Of a DNA stretch of 64,000 bases, positions 18,218 to 26,343 are shown piece after piece (the stretch's first letter is position 1; each line of letters begins with the position of its first letter). The stretch is from Rugosimonospora africana. GTDB taxonomy: Bacteria > Actinomycetota > Actinomycetes > Mycobacteriales > Micromonosporaceae. The translations under genes were made by a program, and so were the position numbers. The notes below the pieces were generated by a model. That model ran no database searches, was not told the DNA's origin, and worked only from the letters and a program-made list of their open reading frames with translations. Location: positions 62,001-126,000 of the forward strand of contig NZ_BONZ01000075.1 in the NCBI RefSeq assembly GCF_016862975.1, in the 5' to 3' direction.

Positions 18218-18460
18218 CAATCACCGCGTTGGCGACGCCTCTGCAACAGCTACACGGGGTGGTGCCCGGCGGCGCATTTCCGGGGCCGTCGGACGAGTGC
18301 CCGTCTGAGCCGGTCTCGTGTGGGGAGTTCGAAGTCCTCTGGCAGGCGGCGGCGAGCCCTGGTGGGCTGAACTCGCAACCCTCCGACTACAAGGGACGGG
18401 CGCGGCGCGGTCAGGGCCGGCGACCCGGGTCGGGAGGTTGGTCGCGTGGGGTACGTCGCG

Positions 18461-18506
18461 GTTGATTGGGGTCAGCGTTGGGGTTTAGACGCTGGGGTCA
18501 ATCAAC
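18461..18506. other. Long interrupted hairpin
   Basis: GTTGATTG (18461-18468) pairs with CAATCAAC (18499-18506), and inside it CAGCGT (18473-18478) pairs with ACGCTG (18489-18494), separated by a symmetric unpaired GGGT/GGGT and a 10-base loop. It lies just past the stop of the minus-strand gene ending at 18548 but has no T-tract, so a terminator is possible and a protein or recombinase site equally so. Confidence 0.5.
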
Positions 18507-18547
18507 GAGATCAAGTTCGCTGCGGCCCGGAATCGATGCCGCGTCCC

Positions 18548-19042
18548 CTATCCCTGATGGCGCGGTGTGTAGAAGGGGTCTTCACGGCCGCGCCGTCTAC
18601 GGCGTCGACGGCTGCGCCAGAGTCGATAGGCAACGAAGCCGACGATCCCGTAAAAGCCCGGCACAACGATGATTGCCGCCCCGTCCCACCCACTGTCATC
18701 CCATGCCTGGGAGGCGGTGGCGGAACTGACACGCACGCGGTAAGTCATGGGCGGCCGTCCGCGTCCGAGCGAGGTCAACGAAACGTCATCGATGCGCGCC
18801 CCATCATCACCGACAAACGAGCCTCGGCAGTCGTACCACTTCCCGGCACTCGTGGTGCAGCGGCGTACCTCGATCGTCCCCCTCAGCCCGAAGTGCGCCG
18901 CCCGCAGCCCATCGAACTCATGGGGCACGAAGTCAATCACTATGAAAACCATAACCACGGACAACAGGCAGACCCCCAGGGCGGGCAAGCTAAGCTCCGC
19001 CAGGGCGGTTACCTTGCGCTCGCTCGGCCACCTGCCACTCAC
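18548..19042 (-). CDS. Small membrane protein with two helices
   Basis: 164 residues from GTG 19042 (AGAGG upstream); an open frame extends further but does not look coding. Helix one is at about residues 18-38 (LPALGVCLLSVVMVFIVIDF), followed by an extracytoplasmic domain with two cysteines (VRRCTTSAGKWYDCRGSF) that could form a disulfide, then helix two near residue 140 (AAIIVVPGFYGIVGFVAY), and a highly basic Arg-rich tail. The topology suggests an outside loop of about 90 residues. Unknown family. Confidence 0.55.
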   Translation of the reverse strand: MSGRWPSERKVTALAELSLPALGVCLLSVVMVFIVIDFVPHEFDGLRAAHFGLRGTIEVRRCTTSAGKWYDCRGSFVGDDGARIDDVSLTSLGRGRPPMTYRVRVSSATASQAWDDSGWDGAAIIVVPGFYGIVGFVAYRLWRSRRRRRRRGREDPFYTPRHQG

Positions 19043-19373
19043 CCAACCATCACCTCTGTACCGGCTCCCACGGACGACACCGATGATGGATGATGCCACG
19101 AAACCTGCACCTTCAGTTTGGAAAGGTGACGATCTTCGGGGCGATACGCACGGCTCGCTTGGTCGCGGCGGATGCGTTGGTGACCGCTGGTGCCCGTTCG
19201 TGACCGGTCGCGGCACGGGTTACTGGCCCGTGGATGGCCCGTTCGATCGTTGCAAGCTCTTCGCGGTGCGCCGGCCGTGGCCAATGCCGGTGCTGGTGCC
19301 GCGAGCCCGGCGTCTAGGGTAAATCGGCCCGCGCATCGGGCCATCGACGGTGACGGAACCCGGAGAGCGATCA

Positions 19374-20321
19374 GTGAGGTACACGCTTAATCTTCAGCTC
19401 AACGTTGAAATCGGGGCCAAGAAGCACTCCGATCTGGCCCTCGACTGGCTCGACGGAATGTCGCGGCGGCTTGCCCCGGACGTCCGGGACATGCTGGAGC
19501 CGCTTCCCGCACGGGTCGCCAGGAGCAAACAGAGGTTCGGGCCGCTGGGCGAGCCCGGCAGCGTGTTCGGGCTCGTCGATTACGAACGGTGGTCCGCGAA
19601 CTTCGACATCAAGACTGAGGAGCGGAACTGCTCGAAGGCCGGAATGGCCTGGCTGGAAGAGGAGCTACGACGCGAGCCGGTGCGCAAGGCACACCTGTGG
19701 TTCGGCGCGTTCGACGAGAACGGACACCGCAGCGGCGACCGGCTCAGCCTGGACGTGATGCTGCTACCAGAGTCACCGGACTGGGTGCGGCTGCACGCCT
19801 ACATCCGGGAGGAGCACTTCCTCGACCCCGTGACGGGCACCGACGTGCAGTCACAGTGGCTGGAGGCGTTGTTCTCCTACGCGGACCGTCTCAACCCTGG
19901 TTTCGGGCATGTCGCCTACTGGTTCGATGATGGGGCGACAGCTTTCGAAGCAGCGCGCTGGGCGATCCCACTACAGGAGTCACGGCATCCGAAGCACACC
20001 GTCAACGAATGCCGCCGATACCTGCGTGGCTACTCATGGCTGACGATCGTCCCGGCGGAGCTCGCCAATCGTCTCGGCGGCACGGCCGCGATGCGGGACT
20101 CGGGGGCCTTCGCCGAGGTCCGGCAGCTCACGGCCGGCGGCGTGTGGCTGCTCGCGACCGCCGACTACCGGGACTACGACCAGGTCGCCATCAGCCGCGC
20201 CTTCCACGTGTTGGCCCCGGTTCTACGTCCTGGACTTCCCCGGCCACGGCCGAACCCGCCGACGGGCCGGCCGCCGTATCAGCTCGTGTTCGAGGACGCG
20301 GCCGGCCGTCATCAGGGCTAG
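19374..20321 (+). CDS. Hypothetical protein with TsiV3/DUF3396-like pattern (possible immunity protein)
   Basis: 315-residue soluble protein. The C-terminal half, RGYSWLTIVPAELANRLGGT followed by FAEVRQLTAGGVWLLATADY, recalls the DUF3396 (TsiV3-type immunity) pattern RGY...P...LGG...plagGvll; the resemblance is partial and unverified. The N-terminal half has NFDIKTEERNCSKAGMAWLE. No signal peptide. Start is GTG 19374, with GGAG 7 bases upstream, preferred to the GTG at 19350. It stands alone with no toxin gene next to it. If it is an immunity protein it is an orphan; a house-keeping role is possible. Confidence 0.65.
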   Translation: MRYTLNLQLNVEIGAKKHSDLALDWLDGMSRRLAPDVRDMLEPLPARVARSKQRFGPLGEPGSVFGLVDYERWSANFDIKTEERNCSKAGMAWLEEELRREPVRKAHLWFGAFDENGHRSGDRLSLDVMLLPESPDWVRLHAYIREEHFLDPVTGTDVQSQWLEALFSYADRLNPGFGHVAYWFDDGATAFEAARWAIPLQESRHPKHTVNECRRYLRGYSWLTIVPAELANRLGGTAAMRDSGAFAEVRQLTAGGVWLLATADYRDYDQVAISRAFHVLAPVLRPGLPRPRPNPPTGRPPYQLVFEDAAGRHQG

Positions 20322-20557
20322 TCGCAATTCCGGTTACTGCAGTTGGTTCGGGCGGTTGGCGGGATCTCCTCGGTCGGGCAGGCTTGCCCCTGCCCGAGGC
20401 TCTCGGCGGGCCGGGGCTCGCCGTAGGCGTAGCGGCGTGGCCTTGTCGCGGTCGAGGTTCTCGGACAGCCGTACCGGTGGTCGGCCGAAGGGCGCCCGCC
20501 GGCTGACCGATTCTCGCTGATCTGCGAGGAGGGCCGGGGGTCAGGGCGGAGTCCTGG

Positions 20558-21080
20558 CTACCGCAGTGCCAGCAGAGATCGGAGTCGCGGCTCTGCCCGC
20601 TGCCAGGTTCCGATGAAATCGGACCGGCGAACGCTCGGCCGGATCCATGTGCCCACCGGCGGCGCCCATCGCGGCGGCGCACCCCACTCTGCCCGGGTCG
20701 TGAGAGTGAAGACCACGTCAAGCTCGGTCATCTCTATGCACATGCCCAGGTGATCGAAGGTGTCGCCGAGGTGCAACCGCCTCCGGTGTTGCTGGCCGGG
20801 CTGTTGGGCCAGAACACAGAGGCGGCAGAAGTCCTGGTAGTGCGGGTACAGGGCGGTTGTGCTGCCGTCCCGGATCGGGATCCCACCCAGGTAGAGCTGG
20901 AACGTCCCGAACTCCTGTCGCGACTGGTCGGCGTGAAGTCGACCCAGAACGTCTCAGGGACCCGGCGCCGGTCGGCGAGCCGGGCAAGCTGTGTTGGCGC
21001 CGTCGCCCCATGCCCATCTCGTCAGCCACGGGGCGATGTTGCGGGTCGCCTTCGGTCCGTACCGATCATGTGAAAGGCAG
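20558..21080 (-). pseudogene. Multiply frameshifted gene, unknown family
   Basis: Coding-like peptide segments lie in successive minus-strand frames: RYGPKATRNIAPWLTRWAWG (about 21080-20990), TQLARLADRRRVPETFWVDF (about 21000-20940), DQSRQEFGTFQLYLGGIPIR with the following YPHYQDFCRLCVLAQQPGQ (about 20935-20790), and DHLGMCIEMTELDVVFTLTT to the stop at 20558. The joints at about 20995 and 20938 need frameshifts. The segments together look like one protein of about 180 residues; I do not recognise it. A sequencing error could explain one but hardly both shifts. Confidence 0.45.
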
Positions 21081-21384
21081 CGCCAGGCGGTTACCGGGGC
21101 ACGCGGCAACGCGCGACGGGCGAGGTTCACGGCTCGGCTCTGGTGCTCACCGCGCCCGCACCGTTGATCCGCGCACCACACCGTCCGCGTCTACGAGTGC
21201 GACGAACTCCTCACCGAGGTCGCCCGCACCACCACCAGACCAATCGCCCGTTTCAAAGTCCGAAAGCCTGAAACACCCCGCCGGTCAAGACGATGCCCCG
21301 GCCACCCACAAACCCCGGCCATCCCAGTGTTGCCACCACGAATTACGCTGGCCGCCGCCAGCGAACACCGACAACAATGTCGTC

Positions 21385-21909
21385 GTGATCATCGTTCCGC
21401 GGCTGCTGACCGAGGTACTGGAGTCCGCAGACACCGCCTCGGCCAAGATGTGGTCACTCGACTTCGCTGACCACATCAGCGCGGCCTGCCGCGATGCCCT
21501 CGCCGCCCCTGACGTCCATGACGCTTACCTCGCCACAGCCCGTGCCTGCCTCCACGGCGGTCCGACCACTCACCTCGGTGCAGCACACAGGCGAATGTAC
21601 GAGTACTGGCCCAGCCGCGGCCTGCCCCTCGAACTCGCTGTACTCGCCGCTGTCGCCGTTAAGGCTGCCTGCCAACGACAACTGGAAGCCCACGGATACC
21701 TAGTCAAGGTCCGCTATCAGCCCACAGTCATCGACGTCGCCGAGAAAGCGCAGAAGATCGCTGGGCAACACGCCGGCCAGAGACAGACCTCCGGCGCAGA
21801 AAACGCCACCGACACCGGCCGCTACGCGCGATGGGAAGAAGCCCGCTGGCAACTCCTCCACGTCATCAGCACGACGCCGAACCCCCAAGGCGCCCCAGAC
21901 AACCGTTAG
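21385..21909 (+). CDS. Hypothetical soluble protein
   Basis: 174 residues from GTG 21385. Helical throughout: VPRLLTEVLESADTASAKMW, DFADHISAACRDALAAP, LPLELAVLAAVAVKAACQRQ and a charged C-terminus (GRYARWEEARWQLLHVIST). The open frame continues upstream to 20857, but that part is Arg/Pro-rich and antisense to a decayed gene, so a downstream start is preferred; the exact start is unsure since no strong ribosome-binding site is seen. No family recognised. Confidence 0.5.
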   Translation: MIIVPRLLTEVLESADTASAKMWSLDFADHISAACRDALAAPDVHDAYLATARACLHGGPTTHLGAAHRRMYEYWPSRGLPLELAVLAAVAVKAACQRQLEAHGYLVKVRYQPTVIDVAEKAQKIAGQHAGQRQTSGAENATDTGRYARWEEARWQLLHVISTTPNPQGAPDNR

Positions 21910-22598
21910 GATCCCAACATATGATCGTCTAGCCGGACGTGTCACCCACGTCCCGAGACTGATCTGTAACGGAGGTCCTGGCACCCGACAATCGGCAGTG
22001 GCTCTTGTCCGGTCTCAGGACCTGTGTGACACGGCGGGCCCGGTTGATGCTTTGATGTGTGTGTCGACTTCGCTGAGCGGAGAGTCGAGCAGTCGCCTGC
22101 TCATGAGCGTGAAGCCCATGTCCGCGAACACGCGGGTTCAGCTTGGCGAATCCATGAATAATCCCGGAGAGGGCCAAGAGTCGATGCTGTGGTGAACGAA
22201 CGCGATCAACGGGATAGGTGCGCTCGGTTATCCGATCCACGGTTCCCTCAGCGGCGCGCGCGGCCGCGTCGCATGCTGCCCGGAACGTCCGGATGTCGGT
22301 CAGGGGAAGCTCAGGCTTGTTCCGGTCGCGGAAGCCGGTCACGCCTGGCTCGAAGCGGAACACCGCACCACCCCTTGGGCAACCGCACACGCCGCGCTTG
22401 TGTTTTGCGAAGGATATGACGGACCAGGGCGTTGTCGCCGACGCACTCACATGGGCAGTTCGGTGAGCACCGCGAGTTCCCCTGGGCCACGGTAGCGCCC
22501 ACGGAGTGTCGGACCGACCCGGGCCCGTGGCGAAGACGTTCAGCGGCAAAGTAAGGCGTTCTCGATTGCTGACGAAGCCGTCGACGTGTGCTCGTCTT
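21910..22598. other. Region without a clear gene
   Basis: The best signal is a minus-strand stretch (about 22350-22150) that reads VFRFEPGVTGFRDRNKPELP and TDIRTFRAACDAAARAAEG with good codon bias. It has no start, no family match, and ends in low-quality sequence, so it may be another relic. Confidence 0.3.
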
Positions 22599-23258
22599 TT
22601 AGGCGGGGGTGCCAAGGTGGCGGGTCCAGGGTCCTCCGACGTGGGTTCGGCTTGCGCTGTGGCCGGGCGCCAAGTCGAGGACATCGACCAGCGTCGCATC
22701 TTCGTCCACGGCGTGGTGGAGATGTCCGACCTTCCCGCTGCTGCTGGCGTCCGTCGTGCCGATGAGTTGCCAGAGGCCGTCGTCGGCGTCGTTGGCTATG
22801 AACAGGATGGGCTCACGAAGCTCGAAGACTTCGATGGTCTGGATGCAGCGAGTGCCTAGCAGCCAGTGCCGCATCCACCGTGCGCGTCGATCACGCTCCA
22901 TGATGTGGTCCGCGACCCACCACACGAACGGCAGATCCTCGTGGGCGCGCGCCTGGTCCGCTGTCAGGTCCGGTCCGCCCTGTGGCACGTGCTCGAACGG
23001 CTCGTCGACGAGCGAGAAGGCGTGGCCGTCTTCGTGATCGAACACCACGGCGTGGAACGTGCCGCCGCCGGGATTGCCGACGCCGATCCCGATCGACAGC
23101 CGAGCGACGTGCGGCTGCGACCCTGTCCTCCAACCAAACGCGTACGAGGCCAGCTCACCCCGAGGGCCGACGAATTCGCCGAAGGCGCGACGATCCATGC
23201 CAATGGCCTCGGCACTCGGCACCTCGATGAGCCGACCCTCCAGAACCTGGATATCCAC
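22599..23258 (-). CDS. Hypothetical protein, DUF2185-like C-terminus (possible immunity protein)
   Basis: 219-residue soluble protein from ATG 23258 (a start at a clear M-D-I-Q-V N-terminus). The middle is FHAVVFDHEDGHAFSLVDEP, with a helical WVADHIMERDRRARWMRHWL. The C-terminal 75 residues (EPILFIANDADDGLWQLIGT ... DEDATLVDVLDLAPG ... GPWTRH) recall the DUF2185 pattern found in immunity-like proteins; not verified. No toxin partner is next to it. Confidence 0.65.
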   Translation of the reverse strand: MDIQVLEGRLIEVPSAEAIGMDRRAFGEFVGPRGELASYAFGWRTGSQPHVARLSIGIGVGNPGGGTFHAVVFDHEDGHAFSLVDEPFEHVPQGGPDLTADQARAHEDLPFVWWVADHIMERDRRARWMRHWLLGTRCIQTIEVFELREPILFIANDADDGLWQLIGTTDASSSGKVGHLHHAVDEDATLVDVLDLAPGHSASRTHVGGPWTRHLGTPA

Positions 23259-23424
23259 GCGGCCAACCTAGCCGAACCCCAGCGGGCAGACACGGCAGGA
23301 TCCCGAACCGGTCCCGGGGCCGGGGGCAGACGCGCGGCACAAACGGAACAAGCGAGCCTGTCAGCGCCCGCGCGGACGTCGGGTGCGAGGTCACGACTGG
23401 ATGTGTGAACATGCCGCGGTGGTC

Positions 23425-23619
23425 ATGGAGCCCATTCCGAACTATGACGATCTTGTCTGGCTGTTTGAGGCAGAGTCGATCTATCTCGACGCGAACGATG
23501 ACCATCAGACCGAGGACCGGTACGGCTGGCGTTATCCGTGGCCATACACCGCGGTGACGTTCCGGGCCGTCCGGGCCGGGCTACTGGTCCCCCGCGGACC
23601 GGCGTGGGTCCAACGCTGA
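23425..23619 (+). CDS. Small hypothetical protein
   Basis: 64 residues from ATG 23425: MEPIPNYDDLVWLFEAESIY, followed by a charged stretch and a Trp/Tyr-rich middle (RYGWRYPWPYTAVTFRAVR). The composition is unlike random high-GC translation and supports a real protein, possibly the N-terminal part of a longer gene cut at 23619. Alternative ATG at 23401. Weak ribosome-binding site. Unknown function. Confidence 0.45.
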   Translation: MEPIPNYDDLVWLFEAESIYLDANDDHQTEDRYGWRYPWPYTAVTFRAVRAGLLVPRGPAWVQR

Positions 23620-23859
23620 TCCACCGCGGCATCCAAGCCCAAGCTTCGCGATTCAATGATCAGCCTCACCGCCGGCACCATCGTGGCCGTCATCTCGCCA
23701 GCCATCATGATGCAGGCGTAAAGCAACCGGAATTACAGGACACTAGACGCCCGACCACTGAATCTTCAGATGAAAGGCGACGGCAGGCTGGGCGTGCGTC
23801 TGCACTTCGCGCCAGCCCGACGTCTTCCTCGGGGCCGCCGCTAATCGCGCCCCTTCTGC

Positions 23860-24051
23860 TCACCGTCCCCGAGATCGAAGCAGGAGTCGAAGGACTTCCA
23901 ACGCGGCTTCGCGGCGTTCATGGCTTCTGCCCCATGTCGCCGTCAGGGCAACTAAACCGATCACGACGGCACCAATTGCAGAAGTTAACCAGAAAATTTC
24001 CAACGTTGCTCCCGCTGCTACCTCGTCTAGGGAGTGGTCCGAGCACAGCAC
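23860..24051 (-). CDS. Possible 63-residue membrane peptide
   Basis: Frame from GTG 24051 encodes a polar N-terminus and one hydrophobic helix (LEIFWLTSAIGAVVIGLVALTA) followed by a basic tail ending LLLRSRGR. Plausible single-pass membrane protein; the AGGGA motif is unusually close to the start codon. The surrounding 23620-24845 has no better gene. Confidence 0.35.
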   Translation of the reverse strand: MLCSDHSLDEVAAGATLEIFWLTSAIGAVVIGLVALTATWGRSHERREAALEVLRLLLRSRGR

Positions 24052-24345
24052 ACTTCCCTAGCCATCGACTAGGTGGTGTGCCGCGTTTAGCTCGGAACAG
24101 AAGCGTGCTCCTGGTGAGGGAACGCGCTGACGAGGTACGCGGCCGGACGGCTTCACGATGCCGCCCTACCGTTGTCGTTCGTGGTGGTGTTACTACTGGC
24201 GCAGAGCCGCGGTCTGTTCGTCCAAACTCTGGGTTCGCCCCTTGGTAATACTCGCGCGGATAGTAGCGACAGATGAGCACTCGACGCGAAGAGTCTGCTG
24301 ACAACGCACATGCTTTCCGTCCCAGACGCGTCAACCCAGCCCGCT

Positions 24346-24380
24346 CCGTTCCGTTCCGTTCCGTTCCGTTCCGTTCCGTT
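24346..24380 (+). repeat. Pentanucleotide tandem repeat (CCGTT)7
   Basis: Seven perfect CCGTT units followed by CCG. Because the unit length is not a multiple of three, copy-number change would shift any reading frame across it. On the minus strand one frame reads as repeated NGTER; that frame also encodes a coherent-looking segment just upstream (PLLLADERVVEWRNLDAFVD), but no full gene is supported. Confidence 0.9.
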
Positions 24381-24844
24381 CCGACGAGCGTCATCCACGA
24401 AGGCGTCGAGGTTGCGCCACTCCACCACCCGCTCGTCGGCAAGCAGAAGCGGAAGCCGAGCGGTGCGCCGCATGACAGGGCGCACGGTACGCAAGGTTAC
24501 GGACTGGGGGACCGCCGCGACTGACGCCGACCGAGTGGTGCTGCCCGACCGTGGGTGAGTTACCCCGAAATGGTCGATGGCCGCGGCCACGCTCGGGCGC
24601 CGACGCAAAGGCGTGTGACCTCCCGCGGCTCATGCCGCAGGCGGGACGATTCCGACCTGGCTGCGGCATTCGCCGCGGTCATCACTGTCGGGCGCAGCGA
24701 CAACCGCCACCGCGTTCAGCCCGAGCGGCTGACCAACCGGCCATGACCCAAATCCGCAGTCGCCGCCGACCCGGTGGCGCCTCGAGCACGTACGGTCACC
24801 AGTCGATTGAACAACTTGCCCGAGCGCGCCGCTTGATTCGAAGG

Positions 24845-26072
24845 CGCACATGCCGCAGGCAAGGATCAATCCCGAACCGCCGGCTTCTGCGGCGAGCCCT
24901 CGAAACCCTCAGCCCTGTCCCGCATCGACCGCGACATCCTCGACCAACCCGGCCTCACCACCGTCATCCTCGACGAAGGACTCGACGACCTCCTCAACGG
25001 CCAAACCGCCGACAGCCTCACCGACGGCTACCGGCAACTGCTGTCCTACCTGAAAGCCAACAACATCAACACCGCCGCGATCAGCCTGACCGCCTGCGAC
25101 GGCTACACCGGCGACGGCGCCACCGGCAACAGCACTAACGACCCCTGCACCACCACCATCGACGCCGACCGCACCCTCACCAACGCCTACCTCGCCAACA
25201 ACCCCCTCACGATGGACCCCACCACCACCCCCGCCCTGTACTACATCGACACCGACACCACCATCGGCGTGCTCGACACCACCAACGGCGAAACCAAACT
25301 CGACCCCAACGCCGCCACCACCGACCACGTCAACCTCACCAACGCCGGCTACGCCGCCCTCACCAACGCCTACCTCGGCCCCCACGACACCTGGGCACTA
25401 ACCGACGGAACCCTCGACCCCACCTTCCCCCTCGCCGAAGACACCGCCCCCAACGCCATCAACCCCTACGTCAACCACCCCACCGACACCACCGGCCAAA
25501 ACCCGGCCCTGCTCGCCGGCACCACCACCTGGACCACCGACGCCACCCACGGCGAAGCCCTCACCCTCGACGGCACCACGGGTTACGCCGCCACCACCGG
25601 CGCAGCACTGACCACCACCAACAGCTTCACCGTCTCCGCCTGGGTCAAACTCACCACCACACCCACCCGAAACGCCACCATCGCCGGCCAAGACGGCACC
25701 ACCACCAGCGGCTTCTTCCTCCAGTACAACTACACCCACGCCAACGCCCCCGGCTGGGCCCTCAACATCCCCACAAGCGACGGCTCCAGCTTCGCCACCG
25801 CATACGCCGCCGGGGCCACCACCGCCTGGACCCACCTCGTCGGCGTCTACAACGCCACCACCCACACCGCCCAGCTCTACGTCAACGGAACCCTCACCGG
25901 CACCGCCACCAACGTCACCACCTCGGACGCCACCGGGCCATTCACCATCGGCCGCGGACTGTTCAACGCCACCCCCACCGACTTCCTCCCAGGCACCATC
26001 AGCAACGTGCAAGCCTGGCAATACGCTCTGACCCCAACCCAGATCACCGCCCTCTACCAACAAATCTCGTAA
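24845..26072 (+). pseudogene. 5'-truncated SGNH hydrolase with LamG-like C-terminal domain
   Basis: The frame is open from the stop at 24836 to 26072 but lacks a start codon before ATG 25212. It begins inside an SGNH/GDSL hydrolase: PSALSRIDRDILDQPGLTTV, ILDEGLDDLLNG, and a catalytic-end block DHVNLTNAGYAAL, where the usual histidine of the DxxH motif is Asn. From about 25500 a LamG/concanavalin-like jelly roll follows (LDGTTGYAATTGAALTTTNS, FTVSAWVKL, WTHLVGVYN, AQLYVNGTL). The N-terminal half with the GDSL serine and any signal peptide is missing. Extreme third-position C usage marks a highly biased, possibly once highly expressed, secreted protein. A good terminator follows. Confidence 0.75.
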
Positions 26073-26091
26073 CTATCACGACACAACCCAC

Positions 26092-26126
26092 GCGGGCCGC
26101 CCAGCTCACCAGCTGGAGCGGCCCGC
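26092..26126. terminator. Bidirectional hairpin terminator
   Basis: GCGGGCCGC-CCAGCT pairs with AGCTGG-(A)-GCGGCCCGC around a CACC loop, a 15-bp stem with one bulged base. It lies 20 bases after the SGNH-LamG relic and in the convergent gap to the HEAT gene ending at 26344. Confidence 0.75.
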
Positions 26127-26343
26127 ACGCATTTACGAACTGCGCTGCCCAGGTTGCGGACGACGAGATCGCCAGGCACCGTCCGTGACCGCCGCAACTG
26201 AAGACCTAGCAAGGGAGACATGCAGGCACCTCTCCATCGAACCCACCGCCAATACCGGCAAGGAGTCAACGAAGATTGCCTGCATATCAAGCAGAAGCGA
26301 GTGCACGAGGGCAACGCGACGGTTGGTTCCGCACCGCCTTGGG

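Noticed and set aside
18300-18400. tRNA-like look around GAGTTCGAAGTCC and the minus-strand GCGAGTTCAGCCC
   Set aside because: No complementary T-stem, D-arm or anticodon arm could be built on either strand.
25398-26063. Gly/Val-rich 221-codon minus-strand frame
   Set aside because: Antisense shadow of the extremely C-biased SGNH-LamG relic; a low-complexity product of codon bias.
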